64,000 nucleotides of DNA from DAOTVY01 sp041082245 (GCA_041082245.1 JBDOIE010000015.1:81351-145350); one strand, 5' to 3'; positions 32,674-40,950 are shown, numbered from the stretch's first letter. Notes: generated from the sequence alone by a model not told the origin. Numbers and translations are program-made.

Positions 32674-33615
32674 CTAGGGGAAGAAGTGGGTGCCCGTTTC
32701 TCCCCGAAGCGCCCGTTCGAGGTTCTCCGGGTTGGTCACGATAGCGTGCTTCCCGCCGGCCTCGAGGTAGTCGATAATCGCCTGGATCTTGGGACCCATG
32801 CTCCCCGCGGGAAAATGCCCTTCGGAGAGGTAGCGGCGCGCCTCTTCGAGGCTGACCCGATCCAGCCACTGCTGGTCGGGTTTGCCGTAATGGAGCGCGA
32901 CCTTTTCGACCGCGGTGGAAATGAGGAAAAGGTCGGCCCGCAAGCTGCGCGCGAGCAGGGACGAGGCATAGTCCTTATCGATCACCGCCTCGGCCCCGAT
33001 CAGGTCCCCCTGCTCGTCTTCGACCACCGGGATACCGCCTCCCCCAACGGCGATCACGGTGATCCCCTGACGGATAAGGGTTTCGATCGCCTCCAGTTCG
33101 ATGATCCGTTTGGGAAGCGGCGAAGGGACAACGCGCCGCCATCCCCGGCCGGCATCCTCGCGCACGGTCCAGCCTTCCTGGGTCGCGCGCATGCGTGCCG
33201 TCTGCTCGTCCATGAAGGAACCGATCGGCTTGGTAGGGTTCTGGAACGCAGGGTCGTTGCGGTCTACCAGCACTTGCGTGACCACCGTTGCTGCGGTCTT
33301 CACGATGCCGCGCCTGCGGAACTCGTTGTAGAGGGCTTTTTGCAGCATGTAGCCGATAGCGCCCTGGGTATCCGCGCCGCACGAATCGAGCGGGACCTCG
33401 TGCAGCTCGTGGCGTGCGAGTTCGGAGCGCCTCAGGATGAACCCGACCTGTGGGCCGTTGCCGTGGGTGATCACCACATCCCAGCCCTGTTCGATCATCG
33501 CCGCGATGTGGTGGCACGTCTCCGCTGCCGCGCGGTACTGGTCGGGCACCGTCTGGTGGTTCTTGTCCTTGATCAGCGAGTTTCCTCCGATCGCAACGAC
33601 AGCGACTCGATTCAT
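32674..33615 (-). CDS. arcC: Carbamate kinase
   Basis: A 313-residue amino-acid-kinase-fold enzyme that makes ATP from carbamoyl phosphate and ADP. It shows 'VVAIGGNSLIKD', 'VITHGNGPQVGFILRR', 'PKRIIELEAIETLIRQGITVIAVGGGGIPV', 'GAEAVIDKDYASSLLA' and 'EGHFPAGSMGPKIQAII', all hallmarks of ArcC. The ATG follows the transcarbamylase stop by 12 bases. In this setting it would harvest carbamoyl phosphate formed by the two transcarbamylases upstream; no arginine deiminase gene is present. A 6-bp hairpin overlaps the stop but lacks a T-run. Confidence 0.94.
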   Translation of the reverse strand: MNRVAVVAIGGNSLIKDKNHQTVPDQYRAAAETCHHIAAMIEQGWDVVITHGNGPQVGFILRRSELARHELHEVPLDSCGADTQGAIGYMLQKALYNEFRRRGIVKTAATVVTQVLVDRNDPAFQNPTKPIGSFMDEQTARMRATQEGWTVREDAGRGWRRVVPSPLPKRIIELEAIETLIRQGITVIAVGGGGIPVVEDEQGDLIGAEAVIDKDYASSLLARSLRADLFLISTAVEKVALHYGKPDQQWLDRVSLEEARRYLSEGHFPAGSMGPKIQAIIDYLEAGGKHAIVTNPENLERALRGETGTHFFP

Positions 33616-33627
33616 GGGGCAGTCCTC

Positions 33628-34668
33628 CTACCAGTTTCCCATGGTCAGGGCCATGATGGCCTTCTGGACGTGCAATCGGTTTTCCGCGACATCGTAGATA
33701 CAGGAACGCGGCCCGGAAGCGACTTCGTCGGTGACCTCGTGTCCGCGGTCGATCGGCATCGGGTGGGTAAAGATCGCGCGCTCGGTACGGGCCATGCGCG
33801 GCGCATCGCAGATCCACTCCGGGTACCGCAGTGCCCGTTCGATTTCTTCCTGCTTATGGAACACCCCGTCGCGGTACGCCTCCGGGCTCATCCAGTGTCG
33901 CGAGTAGACCACGTGGGCTCCTTCGTAGCCGGAGTACGGATCGTGCACGATCTCGAACGAGCGCCCGTTGGCGCGACAGTTCTCCCGCGTCTGGGTGATC
34001 ACCTGGGGATCGAGGTCGTACCCTTCCGGGTACGCGAGGGTGATGTCCATTCCGAAACGCGAGGCGATGAGCAGCGCTTCCTGAACGCTGCACCAGGATC
34101 GGGCAAGAGCCCCGTGTCCCCACGTGAGCAGGAGCTTCTTGCCGCGCAGTACCGAGAGGTCGAGTGTCTTCCCTGGCCCTGCGCCCCACCACTCCGCCCA
34201 GCCCATGATATCGGCCAGTCCCTGGCACGGGTGAAACTTGTCGTGCGCCATCGACAGCACGGGCACGTCTGCCCAGTAAGCGTACTCGCGGATCAAGGCG
34301 TCTCCCTCGCCGTAAGCACCGATCTGGTCTTCCAGGATGCGGATGCCGATACCAGCCGCGTAGCGGCTCATAACCTTGGCCGCATCCTCAATCGTCTCGC
34401 CGGCGGAAACGGCCGTTTTCAGGCGCATAGACTTGGGCTCGAGGAACTGGGCGTGCCCCCCGAGCTCGGTTGCCGCACACTCGAACGACTGACGCGTCCG
34501 CACCGAGGGGTTGTAGAAAAACATAAAGAAGGTCTTGCCCTGGAGCAGGTTAGCCCACCGTGGGGAGTACCGCTCTCGCTTCATATGAGCAGCAAGGTCC
34601 AGGACCCGCTCCAGAGCTTCGAGCGGCCATTCCTGGGTACAGATCAGATCGCGTCCGTACAGGTCCAT
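33628..34668 (-). CDS. Transcarbamylase paralogue B (ornithine/acetylornithine/YgeW-like)
   Basis: A 346-residue aspartate/ornithine-transcarbamylase-fold protein. The carbamoyl-phosphate loop reads 'NPSVRTRQSFE' (S-x-RTR type) and 'HPCQGLAD' replaces the usual HPTQ. The second-domain region 'RFGMDITLAYPEGYDLDPQV' and the closing 'THPMPIDRGHEVTDEV' then 'AENRLHVQKAIMAL' resemble acetylornithine and YgeW-type knotted enzymes more than OTC; the normal 'HCLP' is changed to 'HPMP'. The substrate is therefore uncertain. The ATG at 34668 follows GGAGGAAACG. It is a paralogue of the next gene upstream. Confidence 0.82.
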   Translation of the reverse strand: MDLYGRDLICTQEWPLEALERVLDLAAHMKRERYSPRWANLLQGKTFFMFFYNPSVRTRQSFECAATELGGHAQFLEPKSMRLKTAVSAGETIEDAAKVMSRYAAGIGIRILEDQIGAYGEGDALIREYAYWADVPVLSMAHDKFHPCQGLADIMGWAEWWGAGPGKTLDLSVLRGKKLLLTWGHGALARSWCSVQEALLIASRFGMDITLAYPEGYDLDPQVITQTRENCRANGRSFEIVHDPYSGYEGAHVVYSRHWMSPEAYRDGVFHKQEEIERALRYPEWICDAPRMARTERAIFTHPMPIDRGHEVTDEVASGPRSCIYDVAENRLHVQKAIMALTMGNW

Positions 34669-34686
34669 CGTTTCCTCCAAAAGCAA

Positions 34687-34722
34687 GAAACCCTGGTGGA
34701 CCCAGGGCCCCGCCAGGGTTTC
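34687..34722 (-). terminator. Terminator/attenuator between the two transcarbamylase genes
   Basis: A perfect 10-bp stem GAAACCCTGG/CCAGGGTTTC with a 16-base loop lies after the first transcarbamylase gene. On the minus strand it is followed by CTTGCTTTT, a loose T-tract, then by the next gene's ribosome site. It probably cuts read-through to the distal genes. Confidence 0.55.
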
Positions 34723-34728
34723 CCTGTT

Positions 34729-35775
34729 CTAGCGCATCGTGAGCGCCATAACCGCTTTCTGTACGTGAAGGCGGTTCTCGGCCTGGTCGAACACAGCAGA
34801 TTGGGGGCCGTCGATCACCTCGTCGGTCACTTCAAAGCCGCGGTCGCACGGAAGGCAGTGCAGGTAGATCGCTTCGGGGTGTGCAAGCCGCATCAGCTCC
34901 GAGTCGCAGATCCAGTGGCGGTTCCGTTCGAACAGTTCTTTCGCCTTCTGAGGGCTGTCTTCTCCCACGGGAGGCTTGAACATCGGCACCGCCGTCCACG
35001 ACTTCGGATAGACCACGTGAGCGCCTCGCACAGCTTCCCGCATATCGTGGCAGATCTCGAAGGATCCACCATAGCGCGCCGCATACCCCTCGCAGGCCTG
35101 GATCACCTCCGGGTCCAGTTCCATTCCTTCCGGATGGGCGAGGACCACGTCCATACCCATCTTGGTTGCGGCAATGATCGCGCTCTGGGGGACTGCGCGC
35201 GGCTTGTGGACGCTCGGAGAATAGGCCCACGACATGACAAAGCGCACACCGCGGAACCCGCCGAACTTTTCCCTGACCGTAAGGATGTCCGCGAGCGCCT
35301 GGAAGGGATGGTACTTATCGTCCTCCATGTTGAACACCGGGATGTCGGCCCAGTAGGCAAAGTTGCGGATCATCTCGTTTGCCGCACCGTAGACCCAATC
35401 GACCGGGTCGCCGTAGCAGCGGATCGCGATCGCGTGACCCATGCGGGAAAGAACCCGGGCCACGTCGGAAACGCGTTCTGTGGTGTAGGCGATTTCCCGG
35501 CCCGGCAGCGCAGGCGTATAGATCTTTTCCGGATCCAGGTAATGCGCGTGCCCGCCCAATTGGGTCATCCCTGCTTCGAACGAGTTACGGGTGCGCAGGC
35601 TCTGGTTATAGAAGATCATGAAAAGCGTCTTGCCGCGCAACAGGTGGTCGTGAGGCTCCCCCAGAGCGAAGCGCCGTTTCAGGTCGAGTGCCACGTCGAG
35701 AATCTGCTCCACTTCCTCGCGAGTCCATTCCAGCAGGGTGATGAAGTCACGTCCTCGAAAGGTCTCGGTCTTCAC
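34729..35775 (-). CDS. Transcarbamylase paralogue A (acetylornithine/YgeW-like)
   Basis: A 348-residue transcarbamylase. It has 'NQSLRTRNSFEAGMTQLGGHAHYLDPEKI', 'HPFQALADIL', 'MSWAYSPSVHKPRAVPQS', 'KMGMDVVLAHPEGMELDPEVI', 'VVYPKSW' and 'HCLPCDRGFEVTDEVIDGP'. 'TWAYSPS...KP..VPQ' and 'DVTLAHPEGYDL' are strong features of E. coli YgeW, and the carbamoyl-phosphate loop is intact. The start is a GTG at 35775, preceded by AGGAGGATACAGC; no in-frame ATG has such a site. It is the first gene of the carbamate kinase unit and has its own promoter. Confidence 0.84.
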   Translation of the reverse strand: MKTETFRGRDFITLLEWTREEVEQILDVALDLKRRFALGEPHDHLLRGKTLFMIFYNQSLRTRNSFEAGMTQLGGHAHYLDPEKIYTPALPGREIAYTTERVSDVARVLSRMGHAIAIRCYGDPVDWVYGAANEMIRNFAYWADIPVFNMEDDKYHPFQALADILTVREKFGGFRGVRFVMSWAYSPSVHKPRAVPQSAIIAATKMGMDVVLAHPEGMELDPEVIQACEGYAARYGGSFEICHDMREAVRGAHVVYPKSWTAVPMFKPPVGEDSPQKAKELFERNRHWICDSELMRLAHPEAIYLHCLPCDRGFEVTDEVIDGPQSAVFDQAENRLHVQKAVMALTMR

Positions 35776-35909
35776 GCTGTATCCTCCTGTGAACGAGAAC
35801 GACGGGCGCCGTTCCCCACACCTTTCCCGGCGATGAAATGCCCGGCAGCCGAACCTGGCCGGCGGAGGCAGAAATCGTGATGATTCTACCATCCTCGAGC
35901 ACGTTGAAG

Positions 35910-35938
35910 ATGATAGCACAGTGTAGGTTGTTTGTCAA
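35910..35938 (-). promoter_or_regulatory. Promoter of the transcarbamylase-carbamate kinase unit
   Basis: Consensus TTGACA (35933-35938) and TATCAT (35910-35915) on the minus strand, 17-base spacer. The leader to the GTG start is about 130 bases. Confidence 0.7.
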
Positions 35939-35947
35939 AGCCCGGAT

Positions 35948-35976
35948 TTGCCTTTCTTTCGAGCATATGCTATCAT
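35948..35976 (+). promoter_or_regulatory. Promoter of the zinc-ribbon gene
   Basis: TTGCCT (35948-35953) and TATCAT (35971-35976) with a 17-base spacer. It diverges from the transcarbamylase promoter with only 9 bases between the -35 boxes, so one regulator could control both. Confidence 0.6.
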
Positions 35977-36093
35977 TCTATATTAGTCGTGCGCGGCGTC
36001 ACAAGAGCGAGGAAGCTGTGCGGGGTATGACGCGGCTTTCGCGCGGGTCGGTAGGGGGTGGCCGGCGGTGCCGCCGGCGGAGGAGGCGCGGAG

Positions 36094-36297
36094 ATGGAAA
36101 CCATTTGGCCGAGGTGTCAGAAGTGCCATACGGGTGTGCTTGTGCCGCTTTCTGACTATGGCCAGGATGGCGCAACGGTCCTGTTCAAGGCCTGGGTCTG
36201 CACGAATCCCGCCTGCGGTTTCAACCTGAAGATCCACAAGGGGAATCTGTACATCAACGAACCGGTCAGCGAACGCCCCGGGTACGACCTGCGGTGA
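36094..36297 (+). CDS. Small zinc-ribbon protein
   Basis: A 67-residue protein with one four-cysteine metal site: 'CQKCHTG' near residue 7 and 'CTNPACGFNLKIHKG' near 38-52. It resembles short zinc ribbons of unknown function rather than a ferredoxin. The ATG at 36094 follows GGAGGAGGCGCGGAG, and the gene has its own promoter and a hairpin terminator, so it is probably a real monocistronic gene. No specific role can be given. Confidence 0.72.
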   Translation: METIWPRCQKCHTGVLVPLSDYGQDGATVLFKAWVCTNPACGFNLKIHKGNLYINEPVSERPGYDLR

Positions 36298-36315
36298 GCT
36301 GACGGGGTAGGGAAA

Positions 36316-36346
36316 GGACCAGGCTTAATCGCCCGGTCCCTTCTTC
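36316..36346. terminator. Hairpin terminator after the zinc-ribbon gene
   Basis: The stem GGACC-A-GGC / GCC-C-GGTCC has one mismatch and a 6-base loop (TTAATC), followed by CTTCTT on the plus strand. It overlaps the last codons of the convergent debranching-enzyme gene. Confidence 0.5.
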
Positions 36347-38409
36347 GCGTGCGCGGAAGTGCCGCCCTTTCGGCGCGGCGAGGCTGGAGCGGCCCCAGGG
36401 CCCACGAGTGCCTCGTGCCACACGCGCAGTACTTCTGCGACACTCCACGCTTGCGCAATGCATCCGCGCGGCGTGTGGGGAGGGTCTCCGTCAAAGATCT
36501 CGCTGATCGTACCCAGGCCGGCATCCTGCAGGTGCTCGAGCAACGAGCGAAGCAGGCCCAGGGTGTCCGGCTGCTCCCCCTCCACCCGGCGCAACGCGGT
36601 GATGTAAGGACCCAAGAGCCAGGGCCACACGGTTCCCTGGTGGTAGGCGGCGTCGCGCTGCCATCGATCTCCTTCGTACCGCCCGTGGTAGGCGGGATCA
36701 CGGGGCGAGAGGGTACGCAGCCCCACAGGGGTCAAGAGCTCTGCTTGTACCGCCCGGAGTACCGAGCGCGCTCGCTCTCCCGTCACGAGCGGGTAGGGGA
36801 GAGACAGGGCGAGCAACTGGTTGGGCCTCAGGGAGGGATCATCGCCGGCCGGGCCGTCGATCACATCGTACAGGTAGCCGCCTGGCGCGTACCAGAAGCG
36901 CGGCGCAAACGTAGCCGCGATACGCTCGATCAGAGCACGGACACCCTTGCGTCCCGCCCGTCGGTGTAGCCGCGTTCCCAGAGCATCGAGGATGCACAGC
37001 GCGTTGTACCACAAGGCGTTCACCTCCACAGGCTTCCCGTAGCGCGGCGTGACTACCCAGTCTTCGACTTTGGCGTCCATCCAGGTCAACTGCACGCCTG
37101 GCATACCCGCGCGCAGCAAGCCATCCTTCGGGTCTACCCCGATCCCGTAGCGCGTCCCGCGCACGTGCCAGTCGACGATTTCATCGAGCAGGGGATACAG
37201 CTCTTGCGCCAGTTCCAGATCGTCCGTCGCCTGGAGGTATGCATGTAGAGCCACGAAGAACCAGAGTGTAGCATCCACGGTATTGTACTCGGGGATCTCG
37301 CCCGATTCTGGAAAGCGGTTCGGCAGCATGCCCTGGTCGACATAACGTGCATAGGTGCGCAATACAGCGGCCGCTTCGTCGACCCGGCCGGTAGCGAGAA
37401 ACAGGCCGGGAAGGGAGATCATCGTGTCGCGTCCCCAGTCGCCGAACCAGGGATAGCCCGCGATCACCGTGGCCGACAATGGACCCTGTGCCACGAGGCG
37501 CTTTCCTGTCGGCGCGCGCCGCACGATGAACGCGTCCGCCGCAAGCACGAGCGAACGGGCTTCCTCACCCTGGGTGGACAAACGGGTGCGCTCGAGCAAC
37601 GCCTGTCGGCGCATCCTTTCTTGTTCGAGTGCCCGTGCTGCGTTCAGCTCGAGCGCGTGATCCGCTTCCGAGGACAGGATTACGGCTTGCGTCTCCCCGG
37701 GCGCGAGTGTGCACCGCAAGATCCCCGGCGCATACAAGTCCTCGGTATGCTCGAGCCCGCGTTCGCGCTCCTTCCGGTAGAGGAAGTTCCAGTACCAGTA
37801 GCCGGTATGTACGTGTTCCATCGCAGGAACCGTGCGGATGGCGAACGGATGAGCCCCGTCGAAGGCCTGGAGGATGCAGCAGCCGTCCTGGCCGGGCTCC
37901 AGTTTCCGAAAATCCCAGTCTGCTCGCCCGCGTGTCACTCCGTGGAAGTCGCGGTAGTTCACGAGCGGGCGCAATGTGAGGGTCACTGGTTCAGGGCTGC
38001 GTGTGAGGGTATAGGTGATGTAGGTCGTGTTCTGGCCATAGGCCATCCAGAGACGCTTCTCCAGCTCCCACTCCGCACCGCGATAGATCCAGACGGGCAG
38101 GCCGTCTTCCAGACGAAACGCTTCCAGGTGCACGAATCCGCACGGGTGGATCGTCCCCGGGCTGTATTCGTTCGTTCCAAGAGCATAGATCACCGACGCG
38201 GCCTCGACCTCTTCGTCCAGCTTCGAGACGAGCACCCAGCGCGACCTGGGGCTCCCGATCGCCGCGACGAGCAATCCGTGGTAACGCCGCGTGTTGGCAC
38301 ATACGATGGTCGAAGAGGCATATCCCCCCAGCCCGTTCGTTACCAACCATTCCAGCTGGAGCGCGCGTTCGAGATCGCAGCAGACGCTCCGGTCCAAAAC
38401 GATCGGCAT
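36325..38409 (-). CDS. Glycogen debranching enzyme (amylo-alpha-1,6-glucosidase family)
   Basis: A 694-residue two-domain protein. The N-terminal domain (about 10-225) begins 'EWLVTNGLGGYASSTIVCANTRRYHGLLVA', the GDE_N signature. The C-terminal (alpha/alpha)6 domain (about 290-660) carries 'AGYPWFGDWGRDTMISLPGL', 'RFPESGEIPEYNTVDATLWFF', 'LTWMDAKVEDWVVTPRYGKPVEVNALWYNAL' and 'YHQGTVWPWLLGPYITAL', which include the catalytic acids of GH133. It releases glucose from glycogen branch points. GAGGAGGCCCGGT precedes the ATG at 38409; an ATG ten codons earlier is less likely. No other glycogen gene is nearby. Confidence 0.92.
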   Translation of the reverse strand: MPIVLDRSVCCDLERALQLEWLVTNGLGGYASSTIVCANTRRYHGLLVAAIGSPRSRWVLVSKLDEEVEAASVIYALGTNEYSPGTIHPCGFVHLEAFRLEDGLPVWIYRGAEWELEKRLWMAYGQNTTYITYTLTRSPEPVTLTLRPLVNYRDFHGVTRGRADWDFRKLEPGQDGCCILQAFDGAHPFAIRTVPAMEHVHTGYWYWNFLYRKERERGLEHTEDLYAPGILRCTLAPGETQAVILSSEADHALELNAARALEQERMRRQALLERTRLSTQGEEARSLVLAADAFIVRRAPTGKRLVAQGPLSATVIAGYPWFGDWGRDTMISLPGLFLATGRVDEAAAVLRTYARYVDQGMLPNRFPESGEIPEYNTVDATLWFFVALHAYLQATDDLELAQELYPLLDEIVDWHVRGTRYGIGVDPKDGLLRAGMPGVQLTWMDAKVEDWVVTPRYGKPVEVNALWYNALCILDALGTRLHRRAGRKGVRALIERIAATFAPRFWYAPGGYLYDVIDGPAGDDPSLRPNQLLALSLPYPLVTGERARSVLRAVQAELLTPVGLRTLSPRDPAYHGRYEGDRWQRDAAYHQGTVWPWLLGPYITALRRVEGEQPDTLGLLRSLLEHLQDAGLGTISEIFDGDPPHTPRGCIAQAWSVAEVLRVWHEALVGPGAAPASPRRKGGTSAHAKKGPGD

Positions 38410-38473
38410 ACCGGGCCTCCTCAGCAGGCACTGCTGCACAGGGAAGAGACCGACTTTCGGGCGCCGTGGCCGT

Positions 38474-39748
38474 TCATTCGCGCTTGCCGACCGGCACCCG
38501 CAGGGTCACTGTAGTTCCCTGTCCGGGGACGGAAACGAGTGTCAACCGACCCCCGAGGATCTCTGCCCGTTCCCTCATGTTCATCAGCCCAAAGCTCCCC
38601 CGTTCGTCGTACTGCTGCAGGACCGTCGCCGGGTCAAACCCTTTCCCGTCATCCTCGATATCGATGATCAGCTGGCCACCTCTCTCCTCGCCGCGTACCC
38701 ATACATTGCGCGCTTCGGCGTGTCGCAGGGCGTTGTTCACAGCCTCCTGGATAATGCTGAAGACACTGCTTTCCACCTGGGGGTCGTAGCGGCCAACGCT
38801 CTCGTCAAGACGGACATGCAGGCGTGGTCCGGTTTCTTTCCGATGGCGCTCGAGGAAGAGGCGCACTGCGGCCGCCAGCCCCTGCGTTTCCAGGATGATA
38901 GGCCTCAGGTCGAAGAGCAACACCCGCATCTCGTGTACCGCCTGTTGGGCCAGTGCGGCTAACCGATCCAGTTCCTCCTCGACACCGCGTCCCTCCTGCG
39001 CCATCAGCTTCCTGAGGTAATCGATCTGCATCACGATATTGGCCACGAGTTGCGTCGGACCGTCGTGCAGGTCCCGCGCCAGCCTTCGGCGCAGCTCCTC
39101 CTGGGCGACCAGCACGCGGTCCCGGTCCTCGCTCAGCCGCTCGTACAGCCGGACTCGTTCGATCATCGCAGCCGCAACCGAGGCCAGGAACCTCAACCGC
39201 TTCAAGTCGGGGGCTTCGAAAGGTCCAGATCCGGCTTTGTTGACGGCCATCAGCACGCCGAGTAGTCGCCCCTGAAACTGCAGTGGCATGCACAGGAGGG
39301 AGCGGATCTCCCCCGTGCTTAGCCCGTCCGCTACTGGAGAAAAGCGCGGATGTCCGGGAATGTCGTTCACCACCGCTGGCTCACCGGTCTGAGCAACCCA
39401 ACCGACGATACCCTCGCCGATCCTTACCCGGTGGCCAGCAACGAGCTCGCCCACCTGACCAGTGGTGACCTGGACCACAAGCTCTTCGCTCTCTGGAAGC
39501 AGGAGGAACAGCGCGCATCCGTCAGCGTCCAGCAGGGACACCGCCGCGCTTACGACACGTTCGACGAGCGGGCCGGGCTCGAGGACAGAAAGAAGCCCAA
39601 GGGTGACCTCCTGGAGGGCCGTGAGTGCGACGATCTCCTCGTATGCCGAACGCAGGTCCTGTCTCTGGCGCTGGTATTCCAGCTCCAGGGCGCGCAAGCG
39701 TTCCTCCAGTTCCGCAACGCGTGCCCCAGCACCAGTCTCCTCCGACAT
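38474..39748 (-). CDS. GAF-domain sensor histidine kinase (NarL-type partner family)
   Basis: A 424-residue cytoplasmic kinase without membrane spans. Residues about 8-35 form a coiled coil, about 45-195 a GAF domain (LLDADGCALFLLLPESEELVVQ ... VRIGEGIVGWVAQTGEPAVVNDI), then a HisKA_3 dimerisation helix with the phospho-acceptor His near 225 (RRLARDLHDGPTQLVANI). A HATPase domain ends the protein (IIQEAVNNALRHAEARNVWV, DDGKGFD, GLMNMRERAEILGG). This class phosphorylates LuxR/NarL-type regulators; none is next to it. The start at 39748 has only a weak AGGGG site. Confidence 0.92.
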   Translation of the reverse strand: MSEETGAGARVAELEERLRALELEYQRQRQDLRSAYEEIVALTALQEVTLGLLSVLEPGPLVERVVSAAVSLLDADGCALFLLLPESEELVVQVTTGQVGELVAGHRVRIGEGIVGWVAQTGEPAVVNDIPGHPRFSPVADGLSTGEIRSLLCMPLQFQGRLLGVLMAVNKAGSGPFEAPDLKRLRFLASVAAAMIERVRLYERLSEDRDRVLVAQEELRRRLARDLHDGPTQLVANIVMQIDYLRKLMAQEGRGVEEELDRLAALAQQAVHEMRVLLFDLRPIILETQGLAAAVRLFLERHRKETGPRLHVRLDESVGRYDPQVESSVFSIIQEAVNNALRHAEARNVWVRGEERGGQLIIDIEDDGKGFDPATVLQQYDERGSFGLMNMRERAEILGGRLTLVSVPGQGTTVTLRVPVGKRE

Positions 39749-39814
39749 CGGACGACCCCTGCAAACACGGTCTTGGCAGTCCACTGTGGAGCGGGACCGT
39801 CTGGCCGTAGCAGA

Positions 39815-40129
39815 TCAGGAGGTTTCCTCCGCCTCTTTCCCCTCCCGGGAGACGAAATCGCGGGCTGTTTCGACACCTTTTTCTACCTGCTCGCGGAGCT
39901 GTGCCACCTGTGCGCGCGCCTGCTCTCCCAGCGTTTGTGCCCGCTCGCGCAGCTTCCCCGCGGCTTCCTGTGCCCGTTCGCGCAGCTCGATCCCTTTCTC
40001 GCGGAGCTGCTGGCGGGTTTCTTCACCGGACCGGGGCGCATAGGCCAGAGCGAGCACGGCTCCCACGATACCGCCGAGCAGGAAGCCGAATAGGAACCAC
40101 CCAAAGCCACCATCGCGTTTCTCGTTCAT
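39815..40129 (-). CDS. YtxH-like small membrane protein
   Basis: A 104-residue protein with one N-terminal membrane span 'GWFLFGFLLGGIVGAVLALAYAP' followed by 'RSGEETRQQLREKGIELRERAQEAAGKL', a long charged coiled coil with LRERAQ repeats. This is the layout of YtxH/general-stress membrane proteins. Function unknown beyond that. The ATG at 40129 has GGAGGGTAGCG, formed by the last codons of the upstream gene, so the two are coupled. Confidence 0.82.
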   Translation of the reverse strand: MNEKRDGGFGWFLFGFLLGGIVGAVLALAYAPRSGEETRQQLREKGIELRERAQEAAGKLRERAQTLGEQARAQVAQLREQVEKGVETARDFVSREGKEAEETS

Positions 40130-40131
40130 CG

Positions 40132-40584
40132 CTACCCTCCTGGTTGCTTCTTGGTTCTGAAAAGCGCTCTTACGCCAGCACCGAGCCCTGCTGTCCAGGC
40201 GGAGAGCCGGATGAGCGGAGACACCACACGTTCCCCCACGAAATCGCTGGTCGCCTTGACCGTACCAGCAGTTCCCTTGACCCGCTCCAGTACTTCACCC
40301 CCTCGCCCGAGGAGCCCGTCCACCCGTTCCGTGAGACGCCGTACTGCCCAGAGGAGCACCACGAGCAGCACCACAGTCAGCACGGCGCTGAACGCAGCAA
40401 CGCCCGCCAGGAACACGATGCTGACGTCCCGAATCTGACGGAGCACAGGCTCCCGAAGGAAGAACAGGCCGATCAGGAAAGCGGTCATCAACAGAAGGCT
40501 GGCCACCAGGCTCCCGAGCAGGACACGGGTCCAGTCCCTACGGGACCGCTGGGACTCTGTAGAAGACAAGGGGTCGTCGCTCAT
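40132..40584 (-). CDS. Membrane protein with two spans and a coiled segment
   Basis: A 150-residue protein with spans at about 20-44 (VLLGSLVASLLLMTAFLIGLFF) and 55-82 (VSIVFLAGVAAFSAVLTVVLLVVLLWAV). An amphipathic stretch follows (RRLTERVDGLLGRGGEVLERVKGTAGTVKATSDFVGERVVSPLIR), similar in style to DUF948-type proteins that often sit beside YtxH genes. The pair is probably a membrane-stress module. It ends 2 bases before the YtxH-like gene and starts 36 bases after the small membrane protein gene. Confidence 0.72.
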   Translation of the reverse strand: MSDDPLSSTESQRSRRDWTRVLLGSLVASLLLMTAFLIGLFFLREPVLRQIRDVSIVFLAGVAAFSAVLTVVLLVVLLWAVRRLTERVDGLLGRGGEVLERVKGTAGTVKATSDFVGERVVSPLIRLSAWTAGLGAGVRALFRTKKQPGG

Positions 40585-40620
40585 TGCGACCTCCGGGAAT
40601 GCCGTCCTGCAGCCATTCTA

Positions 40621-40875
40621 TCATAACCGCAGTCGGTACACAAGGAGCAAGAAACTCCACGAGAGGACCGTTGTCTCGGGCAGAGGGAAGCTTCCCAGCC
40701 AAAGGAAGCGCATCCCAAGCAAGTGGCCGATGCCGTAGCCAAGCACGCCACCTACAAGGCTCGCCAGCCACCCGATGGCAAGGGCGCGGTATCCCCGACC
40801 TGTCAGCACAGTGTACAGGCCGGCGTACAGGGTGGCAAAACCGAGCAGGAGCAGAAGATCCACAAACGGCCACAT
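40621..40875 (-). CDS. Small membrane protein of unknown function
   Basis: An 84-residue, very hydrophobic protein with about three spans (FVDLLLLLGFATLYAGLYTVL, ALAIGWLASLVGGVLGYGIGHLLG, TVLSWSFLLLVYRL). I do not recognise its family. It directly follows a good promoter, has AAGGTCGG before its ATG and is first in a run of same-strand genes reaching the debranching enzyme, so it is likely real. Confidence 0.6.
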   Translation of the reverse strand: MWPFVDLLLLLGFATLYAGLYTVLTGRGYRALAIGWLASLVGGVLGYGIGHLLGMRFLWLGSFPLPETTVLSWSFLLLVYRLRL

Positions 40876-40913
40876 AGGTTGCCGACCTTTCTTCTTGCGG
40901 GAACCTTTTCCAC

Positions 40914-40942
40914 ATTATAGCATACGCTGCCCTTCTTCTCAA
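40914..40942 (-). promoter_or_regulatory. Promoter of the membrane-protein/kinase/debranching unit
   Basis: TTGAGA (40937-40942) and consensus TATAAT (40914-40919) on the minus strand, 17-base spacer. It would start transcription about 30 bases before the small membrane protein. Confidence 0.7.
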
Positions 40943-40950
40943 AGACGCGT

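Larger units (their letters stand above)
35776..36093. other. Intergenic region between divergent transcarbamylase and zinc-ribbon genes
   Basis: This 318-base gene-free stretch holds two divergent promoters about 10 bases apart (35910-35938 minus and 35948-35976 plus) near its centre. The flanking leaders, about 130 and 110 bases, show a GC-rich inverted repeat GCCGGCGGTGCCGCCGGC near 36061-36078, but no other recognisable element. Confidence 0.5.

Noticed and set aside
32527..35880. Plus-strand open frame of over 1100 codons opposite the permease start, arcC and both transcarbamylase genes
   Set aside because: It spans several real minus-strand genes, has no ribosome site or motif, and is explained by GC-rich codon bias.
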